Positions 34,534 to 43,085 of a stretch of 64,000 bases of DNA are shown piece after piece; position 1 is the first letter of the stretch; each line of letters begins with the position of its first letter. The stretch is from JBCBSK01 sp965250105 (GTDB taxonomy: Bacteria; Pseudomonadota; Alphaproteobacteria; Rhizobiales; Tepidamorphaceae). The notes below the pieces were generated by a model. That model was not told where the DNA came from. It did not search any database and saw only the letters and a list, made by a program, of their open reading frames with translations. Location of the stretch: the NCBI GenBank assembly GCA_965250105.1, contig OZ252290.1, positions 3,038,001 through 3,102,000 on the forward strand. The letters run 5' to 3'. The position numbers and the translations under genes were made by a program.

Positions 34534-35567
34534 CCCCGACGAACGGTGCCCAAGCCGTCGCCGAGGCCACCAGCCTTGAAACGCCGAGTGACGCGATGGC
34601 CGCCCGCCTGCGCGCCGAAGCCGCCATGGACCCCGATCCGGTGGCGACCGGCCCGGTGATCAAGGAAACCCAGATCATCGCCATCTATGGCAAGGGTGGC
34701 ATCGGCAAGTCGTTCACGCTGGCCAATCTGTCGTACATGATGGCGCAGCAGGGCAAGAAGGTGCTGCTGATCGGCTGCGATCCGAAGAGCGACACGACAT
34801 CGCTCCTGTTCGGCGGCCGCTCGACGCCGACCATCATCGACACCTCGTCGAAGAAGAAGCTCGCCGGCGACGATCTCGAGATCGGCGATGTCTGCTTCAA
34901 GCGCGACGGCGTCTTCGCCATGGAGCTCGGCGGGCCGGAGGTCGGTCGCGGCTGCGGCGGGCGCGGCATCATCCACGGCTTCGAGACGCTGGAAAAGCTC
35001 GGCTTCCACGACTGGGATTTCGACTATGTCCTGCTCGATTTCCTGGGCGATGTGGTGTGCGGTGGCTTCGGCCTGCCGATCGCCCGCGACATGTGCCAGA
35101 AAGTCATCGTCGTCGGCTCTAACGACCTGCAGTCGCTCTATGTCGCCAACAATGTCTGTTCGGCGGTGGAGTATTTCCGCAAGCTCGGCGGCAATGTCGG
35201 CGTCGCCGGCATGGTGGTCAACAAGGACGACGGCACGGGCGAAGCGCATAACTTCGCCAAGGCCGTCGACATTCCGGTGCTGTCGGCCATCCCGGCGCAT
35301 GAGGACATCCGCCGCAAGAGCGCGAACTATCAGATCATCGGCAGCCCGGAGTCCGAATGGGGTCCGCTGTTCGGCGAGCTCGCGACCAATGTCGCCGAGG
35401 CGCCGCCGCGCCATCCGACGCCGCTGACCCAGGACGAATTGCTCGGCCTGTTCTCGCCCGAGGATACCGGCGGCAATGTCGAACTCCTCAGCGCGACGCA
35501 AGCCGACATGCGCGGCGCCAATTTCGTCGAGCGCCCCTCGCTCGAAGTCGTCTACGACAACGCCTGA
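34530..35567 (+). CDS. bchX: Chlorophyllide a reductase iron protein subunit X
   Basis: 345 residues. The ATG at 34530 is preferred over 34524 because GGAGG is 8 bases before it. NifH-like P-loop ATPase: IIAIYGKGGIGKSFTLANLSYMM, then CDPKSD. The 4Fe-4S ligand cysteines are in GRGCGGRGI and LGDVVCGGFGLPIA. The homodimer passes electrons to BchYZ for reduction of chlorophyllide ring B. 12 bases to bchY. Confidence 0.98.
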   Translation: MTPTNGAQAVAEATSLETPSDAMAARLRAEAAMDPDPVATGPVIKETQIIAIYGKGGIGKSFTLANLSYMMAQQGKKVLLIGCDPKSDTTSLLFGGRSTPTIIDTSSKKKLAGDDLEIGDVCFKRDGVFAMELGGPEVGRGCGGRGIIHGFETLEKLGFHDWDFDYVLLDFLGDVVCGGFGLPIARDMCQKVIVVGSNDLQSLYVANNVCSAVEYFRKLGGNVGVAGMVVNKDDGTGEAHNFAKAVDIPVLSAIPAHEDIRRKSANYQIIGSPESEWGPLFGELATNVAEAPPRHPTPLTQDELLGLFSPEDTGGNVELLSATQADMRGANFVERPSLEVVYDNA

Positions 35568-35579
35568 GGGGATGGGACG

Positions 35580-37217
35580 ATGACCGACCGCGACCCTCTG
35601 ATGGAACGGGATATCGGCGAGAGTGCCGCGACCGAAGTCGTCTATGACGGCGCCGGCGCGGTCGATACGGGCACGGCGGTGCCCACGCCGACCACCGACG
35701 GCGCTATGGCCGAGATCAATGTCGCGGCCACCAAACAGGATGGCCTCGGCTGCCATGCCGGCAAGGCGGCGATGCGCGACGCGGCCGCCAGTGCCGGCAA
35801 CAGCGAGATCCTCCGACAATATGCCGAGGACTATCCGCTCGGGCCGCATGACCAGCCGCAGTCCATGTGCCCGGCCTTCGGCTCCCTGCGGGTGGGCCTG
35901 CGCATGCGCCGTACGGCCACCGTGCTGTCGGGCTCGGCCTGCTGTGTCTACGGGCTGACCTTCACCTCGCATTTCTATGGCGCGCGGCGGACGGTCGGCT
36001 ATGTGCCGTTCAACTCCGAGACGCTGGTGACCGGCAAGCTCTTCGAGGATATCCGCGAGGCGGTCTACAAGCTCGCCGATCCGGAACTCTACGACACCAT
36101 CGTCGTCACCAATCTCTGCGTGCCGACCGCGTCCGGCGTGCCGCTCAGGCTGATCCCCGACGAAATCAACGGCGTCCGCGTCATTGGCATCGACGTGCCG
36201 GGCTTCGGCGTGCCGACCCATGCCGAGGCCAAGGACGTGCTGGCCGGCGCGATGCTCGCCTATGCCCGCAAGGAGGCCGAACAGGGTCCCGTGCAGGCGC
36301 CCGCGCAAGGCGCCAGCGAGCGGCCGACCGTGACGCTGCTCGGCGAGATGTTCCCCGCCGATCCGGTCGGCATCGGCATGATGCTGGAACCGATGGGGCT
36401 CGCCGCCGGCCCGGTCGTGCCGACGCGCGAATGGCGCGAACTCTATGGCGCGCTCGATTGCGCCGCCGTCGCCGCGATCCATCCGTTTTACACCGCGTCG
36501 ATCCGCGAATTCGAAGCGGCGGGACGCCAGGTTGTCGGTTCGGCGCCGGTCGGCCATGACGGCACGGCGGCTTGGCTCGATGCCATTGGCGAGGTGTGCG
36601 GCGTCGCCAAGGCGCAGGTCGACCAGACCAAGAACGCGATCCTGGGCGCGATTTCCGGCGCGTTGGCCAACACGCCGATCAAGGGGCGCATCACGCTGTC
36701 GGGCTATGAAGGTTCGGAGCTTCTGGTCGCCCGGCTTCTGATCGAATCGGGCGCCGATGTCCGCTATGTCGGCACCGCCTGTCCGAAGACCAAATGGTCG
36801 GATCCCGACCGCGACTGGCTCGAGGCCAAGGGCGTGCATGTCCAGTATCGCGCCTCGCTCGAACAGGATGTCCAGGCGCTCGAAGCCTTCGAACCCGATC
36901 TCGCCATCGGCACAACGCCTGTCGTGCAGAAGGCGAAGGAGAAGGCGGTTCCGGCGCTTTACTTCACCAATCTCATCTCGGCCCGGCCGCTGATGGGCCC
37001 GGCCGGCGCTGGCTCGCTGGCCCAGGTCATCAACACGGCCATGGCGTCGAAGGACCGCTTCGCCGAGATGGATGCCTTCTTCGGTCAGGTTGGCCGCGGC
37101 GCCAATGCGGGCATCTGGGAAGACGTGCCCAAGGCGCCGGCCAAGCCCAAGCGCAACCCGAACACCGTGGTGGCGAAGAAGAAAGACATCGCCGACAGCG
37201 TGGCGGAGGACGCGTGA
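35580..37217 (+). CDS. bchY: Chlorophyllide a reductase subunit Y
   Basis: 545 residues, NifD-like. Cysteines for the bridging 4Fe-4S cluster are seen in SMCPAFGSLR, GSACCVYGLTF and VTNLCVPTASG. The N-terminal 50 residues (MTDRDPLMERDIGESA..., acidic and Thr/Pro-rich) are longer than the conserved core, which begins around QDGLGCHAGKAAMRDAA. With BchZ it forms the catalytic heterotetramer. The stop codon overlaps the bchZ ATG by one base (TGATG). Confidence 0.98.
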   Translation: MTDRDPLMERDIGESAATEVVYDGAGAVDTGTAVPTPTTDGAMAEINVAATKQDGLGCHAGKAAMRDAAASAGNSEILRQYAEDYPLGPHDQPQSMCPAFGSLRVGLRMRRTATVLSGSACCVYGLTFTSHFYGARRTVGYVPFNSETLVTGKLFEDIREAVYKLADPELYDTIVVTNLCVPTASGVPLRLIPDEINGVRVIGIDVPGFGVPTHAEAKDVLAGAMLAYARKEAEQGPVQAPAQGASERPTVTLLGEMFPADPVGIGMMLEPMGLAAGPVVPTREWRELYGALDCAAVAAIHPFYTASIREFEAAGRQVVGSAPVGHDGTAAWLDAIGEVCGVAKAQVDQTKNAILGAISGALANTPIKGRITLSGYEGSELLVARLLIESGADVRYVGTACPKTKWSDPDRDWLEAKGVHVQYRASLEQDVQALEAFEPDLAIGTTPVVQKAKEKAVPALYFTNLISARPLMGPAGAGSLAQVINTAMASKDRFAEMDAFFGQVGRGANAGIWEDVPKAPAKPKRNPNTVVAKKKDIADSVAEDA

Positions 37218-38674
37218 TGCTGGTTCTCGATCACGATCGCGCCGGTGGCTATTGGGGGGCGGTCTACGTCTTCACGGCGATGAAGGGCCTCCAGGTCATC
37301 ATCGACGGGCCGGTCGGCTGCGAGAATCTGCCGGTCACTTCCGTGCTGCATTACACCGACGCGCTGCCGCCGCATGAACTGCCGATCGTCGTGACCGGGC
37401 TCGCCGAGGAGGAACTCGGCCAGAAGGGCACCGAAGAAGCGATGAAGCGCGCCCATGGCACGCTCGATCCGTCCATGCCGAGTGTCGTCGTGACCGGCTC
37501 CATCGCCGAGATGATCGGCGGCGGGGTGACGCCGGAAGGCACCAATATCCTTCGCTTCCTGCCGCGCACCATCGACGAGGATCAGTGGCAGAGCGCCAAT
37601 CGCGCGATGAACTGGGTGTGGAGCCAGTTCGGCTGCAAGAACGGCAAGATGCCGAAGGAGAAGCCTCGGCCCGAAGGGTCGAAGCCGAGGGTCAATATCA
37701 TCGGCCCCTGTTACGGCACCTTCAACATGCCGTCGGATCTCGCGGAGATTCGCCGCCTGGTCGAGGGTGTCGGCTGCGAGGTCAATATGGTGTTCCCGCT
37801 CGGGACGCATCTCGCCGACATCCGCAATCTGGTCAATGCCGACGTCAATATCTGCCTGTATCGCGAGTTCGGCCGCTTGCTCTGCGAGGCGCTCGAAAAG
37901 CCCTATCTGCAGGCGCCCATCGGGCTGCATTCGACGACCAAGTTCCTGCGCAAGCTGGGTGAGCTGACCGGGCTCGACCCCGAACCCTTCATCGAGAAGG
38001 AAAAGCACACGACCATCAAGCCCATGTGGGATCTGTGGCGGTCAGTGACGCAGGATTTCTTTGGCACGGCGAGCTTCGGCATCGTCGCGACCGAGACCTA
38101 TACGCGTGGCGTGCGCCATTTCCTCGAAGACGAACTGGGCCTGCCCTGCAACTTCGCCTTCGCTCGCTGCGCCGGCACCAAGCCCGACAATGACGCGGTG
38201 CGCGAGGCGGTGCAGACCAAGACGCCACTGGTCCTGTTCGGTTCCTACAACGAGCGCATGTATCTCGCCGAGATCGGCGGCAAGGCGATCTACATCCCGG
38301 CATCGTTTCCGGGCGCCGTGATCCGGCGCCATACCGGCACGCCCTTCATGGGCTATGCCGGGGCGACCTATCTCGTCCAGGAAGTCTGCAACGCGCTGTT
38401 TGATGCGCTGTTCAACATCCTGCCGCTCGGCAACCAGCTCGATCAGGTCGAGGCGACGCCGGCCAGGCTGCACCGCGAACTGCCCTGGGACCCGGCGGCG
38501 CGCCGCGCGCTCGACGCGATCGTCGAAGCCGAACCCGTCCTGGTGCGGATCTCGGCGGCCAAGCGGCTGCGCGATGCGGTCGAACACGCCGCCCGACGGG
38601 CCGGCGAGGACCGGGTGACGCCGCAGCGCGTCGCCCTGACCCAGCAAGAAATGAAGACGGGGAGGGCCGCATGA
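37217..38674 (+). CDS. bchZ: Chlorophyllide a reductase subunit Z
   Basis: 485 residues from the ATG at 37217. NifK-like partner of BchY. The start MLVLDHDRAGGYWGAVYVFTAMKG and the cluster cysteine in DGPVGCENLPVTSVLHYTDALPPHELP are typical. The C-terminal part has DAIVEAEPVLVRISAAKRLRDAVEHAAR, resembling the 'PCP_red' tail of BchB. The puf promoter is expected in or just after its 3' end in related species, but I could not place one with confidence. 81 bases to pufQ. Confidence 0.98.
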   Translation: MLVLDHDRAGGYWGAVYVFTAMKGLQVIIDGPVGCENLPVTSVLHYTDALPPHELPIVVTGLAEEELGQKGTEEAMKRAHGTLDPSMPSVVVTGSIAEMIGGGVTPEGTNILRFLPRTIDEDQWQSANRAMNWVWSQFGCKNGKMPKEKPRPEGSKPRVNIIGPCYGTFNMPSDLAEIRRLVEGVGCEVNMVFPLGTHLADIRNLVNADVNICLYREFGRLLCEALEKPYLQAPIGLHSTTKFLRKLGELTGLDPEPFIEKEKHTTIKPMWDLWRSVTQDFFGTASFGIVATETYTRGVRHFLEDELGLPCNFAFARCAGTKPDNDAVREAVQTKTPLVLFGSYNERMYLAEIGGKAIYIPASFPGAVIRRHTGTPFMGYAGATYLVQEVCNALFDALFNILPLGNQLDQVEATPARLHRELPWDPAARRALDAIVEAEPVLVRISAAKRLRDAVEHAARRAGEDRVTPQRVALTQQEMKTGRAA

Positions 38675-38755
38675 CCAAGGCCCTACCCGATTTCCGAGGC
38701 GTGCCGTTGGCGCGTCTTCCCGGCCGCAAGGCCCATAGCCAAGGAGGTGGAAGAG

Positions 38756-38980
38756 ATGGCCGTTGATATCGCGAGGCGCACCGATCTTCACCGCAGGGCG
38801 CGGCTTCAGGACGCGGTCGAATACCGCATTCTGTTTGCGGTCTGCTTCGTCGTTTTCCTGCCGGCGGCACTTCTCAAACGCGTTCTGCCCGGCCGGCCGC
38901 GAACCGGCACCCGGCTTTCCGTCCTCGCTGAAGCCCGGTCGGCGGCGCACGCCACCGCCGGCTACGCCTTCATGCGCTGA
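38756..38980 (+). CDS. pufQ: PufQ, puf operon pigment-handling protein
   Basis: 74 residues. AAGGAGG lies 8 bases before the ATG at 38756; an ATG at 38747 is inside that site and rejected. Central helix EYRILFAVCFVVFLPAALLKRVLP matches the E-Y-x-x-x-F...P-x-x-L pattern of PufQ; the flanks are basic. PufQ affects bacteriochlorophyll synthesis or delivery to the forming complexes. Sequence conservation of PufQ is low, so the call rests on position before pufB as well as the motif. Confidence 0.85.
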   Translation: MAVDIARRTDLHRRARLQDAVEYRILFAVCFVVFLPAALLKRVLPGRPRTGTRLSVLAEARSAAHATAGYAFMR

Positions 38981-39020
38981 CGACGCACCGATTTCGTTCG
39001 CGATCCGCGGACGGATACCC

Positions 39021-39041
39021 GCCGGCGCATGTCGTGCCGGC
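39021..39041 (+). other. Hairpin in the pufQ-pufB gap
   Basis: GCCGGC, 9-base loop, GCCGGC in the 122-base gap. It may be an RNA processing or stability element separating pufQ from the abundant pufBA message. Confidence 0.4.
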
Positions 39042-39102
39042 ACCCAAGCCGCGAGGGTTGTGCGCGGTAACGGCCGAAAGGCCAAGAGTGGAGGTCATGC
39101 TG

Positions 39103-39255
39103 ATGGCTGACACAGGGAGAACGGGGTCCATGTCCGGATTGACCGAACATGAGGCCCAGGAGTTCCACAAATATCTGGTGCAGGGCACCCTGTATTTCGT
39201 GGGGCTTACTCTCATTGCCCACATCCTGATCTGGTTCTGGCGCCCCTGGTTCTAA
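39103..39255 (+). CDS. pufB: Light-harvesting 1 (B875-type) beta polypeptide
   Basis: 50 residues from the ATG at 39103, with GGAGG 8 bases upstream (39097 is too close). Acidic N-terminus SMSGLTEHEAQEFHKYLVQG, then one membrane helix FVGLTLIAHILIWFWRPWF. The His in LIAHIL binds bacteriochlorophyll a, and the WxWRPW end is the LH1 beta signature. It pairs with PufA around the reaction centre. 30 bases to pufA. Confidence 0.97.
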   Translation: MADTGRTGSMSGLTEHEAQEFHKYLVQGTLYFVGLTLIAHILIWFWRPWF

Positions 39256-39285
39256 CGGCAGAGAAGCAAAAAGGAGTGTGAGCTC

Positions 39286-39447
39286 ATGTGGAGAGTTTGG
39301 TTACTCTTCGATCCGCGCCGTGCGCTGATCGCAATTCTTGCCTTCGCGTTCTTCATGGTCCTGCTGAACCACTTCGTTCAGCTCAGCACCGAACGCTATG
39401 GCAGCTGGCTGAACGCGCCGGCACCGGTGGCCACCGGCACGCAATAA
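39286..39447 (+). CDS. pufA: Light-harvesting 1 (B875-type) alpha polypeptide
   Basis: 53 residues: begins MWRVWLLFDPRRALIAIL, the LH1 alpha signature, with one membrane helix and the bacteriochlorophyll ligand His29 in LLNHFVQLSTERYGSW. AAAAAGGAG precedes the ATG at about 10 bases. The C-terminal tail APAPVATGTQ is short and uncharged. A GC-rich hairpin lies 62 bases after the stop, as expected for differential stability of pufBA over pufLM. Confidence 0.97.
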   Translation: MWRVWLLFDPRRALIAILAFAFFMVLLNHFVQLSTERYGSWLNAPAPVATGTQ

Positions 39448-39508
39448 GCGTGACGAGCATGGCGGTGGACGGATGGTCGCTTGACCGGCCCTCCGCCCGC
39501 CGCCGAAA

Positions 39509-39533
39509 GGCGCCGCGCGGCTTCGCGCGCGCC
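39509..39533 (+). other. Stable hairpin in the pufA-pufL gap (mRNA stabiliser or attenuator)
   Basis: GGCG-C-CGCGCG, loop GCTT, CGCGCG-CGCC, followed by CGTTTT. In Rhodobacter, hairpins at this position stop 3'-5' decay and keep LH1 mRNA more abundant than reaction-centre mRNA. The position and strength here fit that role. Confidence 0.65.
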
Positions 39534-39562
39534 CGTTTTGTCGACTTACGGGGAGAAAAGCG

Positions 39563-40387
39563 ATGGCTTTGCTCAGTTTTGAACGAAAGTACCGCGTTCG
39601 CGGCGGCACGTTGATCGGCGGCGACCTGTTCGATTTCTGGGTCGGGCCGTTCTATGTCGGATTCTTCGGAGTCACGACGCTCTTCTTCTCCGCGCTTGGC
39701 ACCGCCCTGATCCTGTTCGGCGCTAGCCAGGGGCCGACCTGGAACATCTGGCAGATCAATATCGCGCCACCCGACATCAGCTACGGGCTCGGCCCCGCGC
39801 CGATGCTCGAAGGTGGGCTGTGGCAGGCGATCACCGTCTGCGCCATCGCCGCTTTCGTGTCCTGGGCGCTGCGCGAGGTCGAGATCTGCCGCAAGCTCGG
39901 CATCGGCTATCACGTGCCGATCGCCTTCGGCGCCGCCATCCTGGCCTATGTCACGCTGGTGGTCATCCGCCCGGTCCTGATGGGCGCCTGGGGGCACGGC
40001 TTCCCCTACGGCATCTACAGCCATCTCGATTGGGTGTCGAATGTCGGCTATCAATATCTGCACTTCATGTACAACCCGGCGCACATGATCGCGGTGACCT
40101 TCTTCTTCACCACGACGCTGGCGCTCGGCCTGCACGCCGCCACGGTGCTGTCGGCGACCAATCCCGGCAAGGGCAAGGTCGTCAAGACGCCCGAACATGA
40201 AGACAGCTTCTTCCGCGACACGATCGGCTATTCGGTCGGCACGCTCGGGATTCACCGTCTCGGCCTGCTGCTGGCGCTGAATGCCGGGATCTGGAGCGCC
40301 ATCTGCATCGTCATCAGCGGCCCGTTCTGGAATCGCAGCTGGGCCGAGTGGTGGGGCTGGTGGCTCGAACTCCCGATCTGGATCTGA
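39563..40387 (+). CDS. pufL: Photosynthetic reaction centre L subunit
   Basis: 274 residues, family length, five transmembrane helices. The start ALLSFERKYRVRGGTLIGGDLFDFWVGPFYVGFFGV is diagnostic. The special-pair and iron-ligand histidines are in the helix D and E regions (YNPAHMIAVTFFFTTTLALGLHAATVL and GYSVGTLGIHRLGLLLAL). It binds the active-branch cofactors. GGGAGAAAAGCG precedes the ATG. 13 bases to pufM. Confidence 0.99.
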   Translation: MALLSFERKYRVRGGTLIGGDLFDFWVGPFYVGFFGVTTLFFSALGTALILFGASQGPTWNIWQINIAPPDISYGLGPAPMLEGGLWQAITVCAIAAFVSWALREVEICRKLGIGYHVPIAFGAAILAYVTLVVIRPVLMGAWGHGFPYGIYSHLDWVSNVGYQYLHFMYNPAHMIAVTFFFTTTLALGLHAATVLSATNPGKGKVVKTPEHEDSFFRDTIGYSVGTLGIHRLGLLLALNAGIWSAICIVISGPFWNRSWAEWWGWWLELPIWI

Positions 40388-40400
40388 GGGGGCCAGGACA

Positions 40401-41381
40401 ATGATGGAATATCAGAACATCTTCACCCGGACCCAGGTGCGTGGTCCCGCCGATTACGGCGTCGAGTTACCGCAAGGCGGCGACCGCGACCGGCTCGGCA
40501 CTCCCGGCTTCGACTACTGGATCGGCAAGCTCGGCAATGCCCAGCTCGGCCCGATCTATCTCGGCGCGCTCGGCACCTTTTCCCTTCTCTTCGGCGTCGT
40601 CTCCATCGTCATCATGGGGATGAACATGTGGGCGTCGGTGAACTGGGACATCATCGAGTTCGTCCGGCAATTGCCATGGCTGGCGCTTGAGCCGCCGCCG
40701 CCGGAATACGGCTTCCAGGTCTTCGTGCCGCTGAACGAGGGCGGCTGGTGGATCATCGCCGGCTTCTTCCTGACGCTGTCGGTCCTGCTCTGGTGGCTGA
40801 GGACCTATCGCCGGGCCATCGAGCTTGGCATGGGGACCCATGTCGCCTGGGCGTTCGGCTCGGCGATCGCGCTGTTCCTAGTGCTCGGCTTCATCCGGCC
40901 GGCGCTGATGGGCAGCTGGGCGGAGGCGGTGCCCTTCGGCATCTTCCCGCATCTCGATTGGACGACGGCGTTTTCGCTGCGCTACGGCAATCTGCACTAC
41001 AACCCGTTCCACGCGCTCTCGATCGTGTTCCTCTACGGCTCGGTCCTGCTGTTCGCGATGCATGCGGGGACCATTCTCGCGGTCAGCCGCTATGGCGGCG
41101 AACGCGAGATCGAGCAGATCACCGATCGCGGCACGGCGTCCGAGCGGGCGGCCTTGTTCTGGCGCTGGACCATGGGCTTCAACGCGACCATGGAATCCAT
41201 CCATCGCTGGGCCTGGTGGTTCGCCGTCCTGACGCCGTTGACCGGCGCCATCGGTATCCTGCTGACCGGTACCGCCGTCGACAACTGGTATCTGTGGTCG
41301 GTCAAGCATGGCGTCGTTCCGGGCTATCCGGACGTCTTCTCCGGCGCCGTCACCGATCCTAGCGCGGGAGGCACACAATGA
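40401..41381 (+). CDS. pufM: Photosynthetic reaction centre M subunit
   Basis: 326 residues from the ATG at 40401 (protein MMEYQNIFTRTQVRGP; ATG at 40404 possible). Five helices; PALMGSWAEAVPFGIFPHLDWTTAFSLRYGNLHYNPFHALSI contains the special-pair His. MGFNATMESIHRWAWWFAVL supplies an iron-ligand His and the quinone pocket. The C-terminus is slightly extended beyond the fold (HGVVPGYPDVFSGAVTD), as in species that carry PufC. It overlaps pufC by four bases. Confidence 0.99.
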   Translation: MMEYQNIFTRTQVRGPADYGVELPQGGDRDRLGTPGFDYWIGKLGNAQLGPIYLGALGTFSLLFGVVSIVIMGMNMWASVNWDIIEFVRQLPWLALEPPPPEYGFQVFVPLNEGGWWIIAGFFLTLSVLLWWLRTYRRAIELGMGTHVAWAFGSAIALFLVLGFIRPALMGSWAEAVPFGIFPHLDWTTAFSLRYGNLHYNPFHALSIVFLYGSVLLFAMHAGTILAVSRYGGEREIEQITDRGTASERAALFWRWTMGFNATMESIHRWAWWFAVLTPLTGAIGILLTGTAVDNWYLWSVKHGVVPGYPDVFSGAVTDPSAGGTQ

Positions 41382-42388
41382 GACTGGTGCTCACAGCCCT
41401 TGCGGGTTTTGTCGCCCTGGCCCTGACGGTGGCGATGTTCACCATGGCCGACTGGGACCTGCCGCCGGTCGACAATGAGCAGACCGGCTATCGCGGCACG
41501 GCGATGGTGCAGATCCGCGACGTCGAGCGGCTGCGCGACTTCGCCGCCGCCAACCAGGTGCCGGAAACGCTGGTGCCGCTCGATACCACCGGGCCGAAGG
41601 CGTCCGAGGTCTATGAGAACGTGACGCTTCTCGGCGATCTCAGCGTGTCGCAGTTCACCCGGCTGATGCTGGCGATCACCGAATGGGTGTCTCCGGAAGA
41701 AGGCTGCAACTACTGCCACATTCCGGAAAACCTCGCCTCCGACGACGTCTACACCAAGGATGTCGCCCGGACGATGATCGCCATGACCCAGGCGATCAAC
41801 ACCGACTGGACCGATCATGTCGGCCAGACCGGCGCCACCTGCTATACCTGCCATCGCGGCGAGAACGTGCCGGCCGATGTCTGGTATAAGGGCGAGACCG
41901 GCGGTCCGATCGCCGGCATGTTCGGCTATGCCGGCGGGCAGAACACCATCGGCGTCGGCCTGACCTCGATGCATAGCGATCCGTTCACCGCCCAAATCTC
42001 CGAGGATGGGGCCATTCCGGTCGCCGGACCCACGGCGCTGCCGACGGTGCCGGGCCCGACGGTGATGGAGACCGAGCAGACCTATGCGCTGATGATCCAT
42101 ATGAGCGAGGCGCTCGGCGTGAACTGCACCTTCTGCCACAATACCAGGGCGCCGCATGAATGGACCGAAAGCACGCCGCAGCGCATGACCGCCTGGCATG
42201 GCATCCGCATGGTGCGCGACATCAACAACGAGTATCTGGAGCCGATCACGGACCTGTTCCCCGCCGACCAGCTCGGGCCCCAGGGTGATGTCGCCAAGGT
42301 CAACTGCGCGACCTGCCACCAGGGCCAGGCCAAGCCTTTGGGCGGGGCCTCCATGGTCGCCGACTTCCCCTCGCTCAGGCCGCAATGA
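41378..42388 (+). CDS. pufC: Reaction centre tetrahaem cytochrome c subunit
   Basis: 336 residues with four haem sites CNYCH, CYTCH, CTFCH and CATCH at about residues 110, 155, 250 and 311, and the paired methionine-ligand helices before them. It re-reduces the photo-oxidised special pair from the periplasmic side. The N-terminus (RLVLTALAGFVALALTVAMFTMADW) is an uncleaved-looking helix with no lipobox cysteine, so anchoring is probably by the helix rather than by lipid. Last gene of the rightward superoperon, closed by the terminator at 42477. Confidence 0.98.
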   Translation: MRLVLTALAGFVALALTVAMFTMADWDLPPVDNEQTGYRGTAMVQIRDVERLRDFAAANQVPETLVPLDTTGPKASEVYENVTLLGDLSVSQFTRLMLAITEWVSPEEGCNYCHIPENLASDDVYTKDVARTMIAMTQAINTDWTDHVGQTGATCYTCHRGENVPADVWYKGETGGPIAGMFGYAGGQNTIGVGLTSMHSDPFTAQISEDGAIPVAGPTALPTVPGPTVMETEQTYALMIHMSEALGVNCTFCHNTRAPHEWTESTPQRMTAWHGIRMVRDINNEYLEPITDLFPADQLGPQGDVAKVNCATCHQGQAKPLGGASMVADFPSLRPQ

Positions 42389-42476
42389 GCCTGTCGCCCC
42401 GGCCGGCATGCTGCTGGCCGGGGCGAGACATCGCGGGCGTGGGGACGTCGCCGCGTCATCGTCACCTCAACCGCGA

Positions 42477-42503
42477 AAAGGCCGCGCAGATCGCGCGGCC
42501 TTT
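42477..42503. terminator. Intrinsic terminator after pufC
   Basis: Perfect 11-bp stem AAAGGCCGCGC / GCGCGGCCTTT with loop AGATC, then TTTGTTGTT. It lies between the convergent pufC and idi genes and could serve both. Confidence 0.92.
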
Positions 42504-42525
42504 GTTGTTCTATCGAGGAGAGGCG

Positions 42526-43053
42526 TCAGGCGGCGAGGTGGAGGTCGTTCCAGCGCGACAGATAGATACGGAACCAGGGCGTCAGCGCCTCCGGGTCGCG
42601 CGCCATCCAGTCATGCAGGTCGGATAGCGTGATCCAGCGCGTTTCGGCGACTTCCTCGGGATCGAGGCGGAAGCTCAGATCGCGCTTATCGCAGGTGCCG
42701 CGGAAGACATGCACGCGCTCATGCTCGATCAGGCCGTCGCCGACATCGGCGCGATAGTCGACAATGCCGGTCTCGAACAGCGGCACGGCGATGCCGAGTT
42801 CCTCGCCGAGCCGGCGCAGCGCGCTGGCCCGGGGCGCCTCGCCCCAATGCGGATGCGAGCAGCAGGTATTGGCCCATTGCCCGCCGCAGTGATACTTGCC
42901 CGCCGCACGGCGCTGGATCAGCAATTCGTCGCCGGAAAACAGGAACACCGAAATCGCCAGATGATGCTGGCCGGCGCGGTGGGCGTGCATCTTTTCGATC
43001 GGAAATAGCCGGCCGTCCTCGGCGATGGCGGGGATGATGATCGGCTCGGCCAT
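42526..43053 (-). CDS. idi: Isopentenyl-diphosphate delta-isomerase, type 1
   Basis: 175 residues from the ATG at 43053. Nudix-fold enzyme interconverting isopentenyl and dimethylallyl diphosphates, so it feeds crtE and phytol synthesis. The type 1 catalytic motif WANTCCSHPHWGE carries the active Cys and His metal ligands. HRAGQHHLAISVFLFSG and HERVHVFRG are also typical, and the second active Glu is in the DPEEVAETRW region. Last gene of the leftward bchE-bchJ-idi run; 32 bases after bchJ. Confidence 0.96.
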   Translation of the reverse strand: MAEPIIIPAIAEDGRLFPIEKMHAHRAGQHHLAISVFLFSGDELLIQRRAAGKYHCGGQWANTCCSHPHWGEAPRASALRRLGEELGIAVPLFETGIVDYRADVGDGLIEHERVHVFRGTCDKRDLSFRLDPEEVAETRWITLSDLHDWMARDPEALTPWFRIYLSRWNDLHLAA

Positions 43054-43085
43054 GACTGTCTCTCGCTGCCCGTCTTGCTGTCTGT

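Noticed and set aside
38980..39102. Additional small gene between pufQ and pufB
   Set aside because: The open frame into pufB from 39034 lacks a ribosome site, and LH1 beta polypeptides start at the downstream MADTGRTG.
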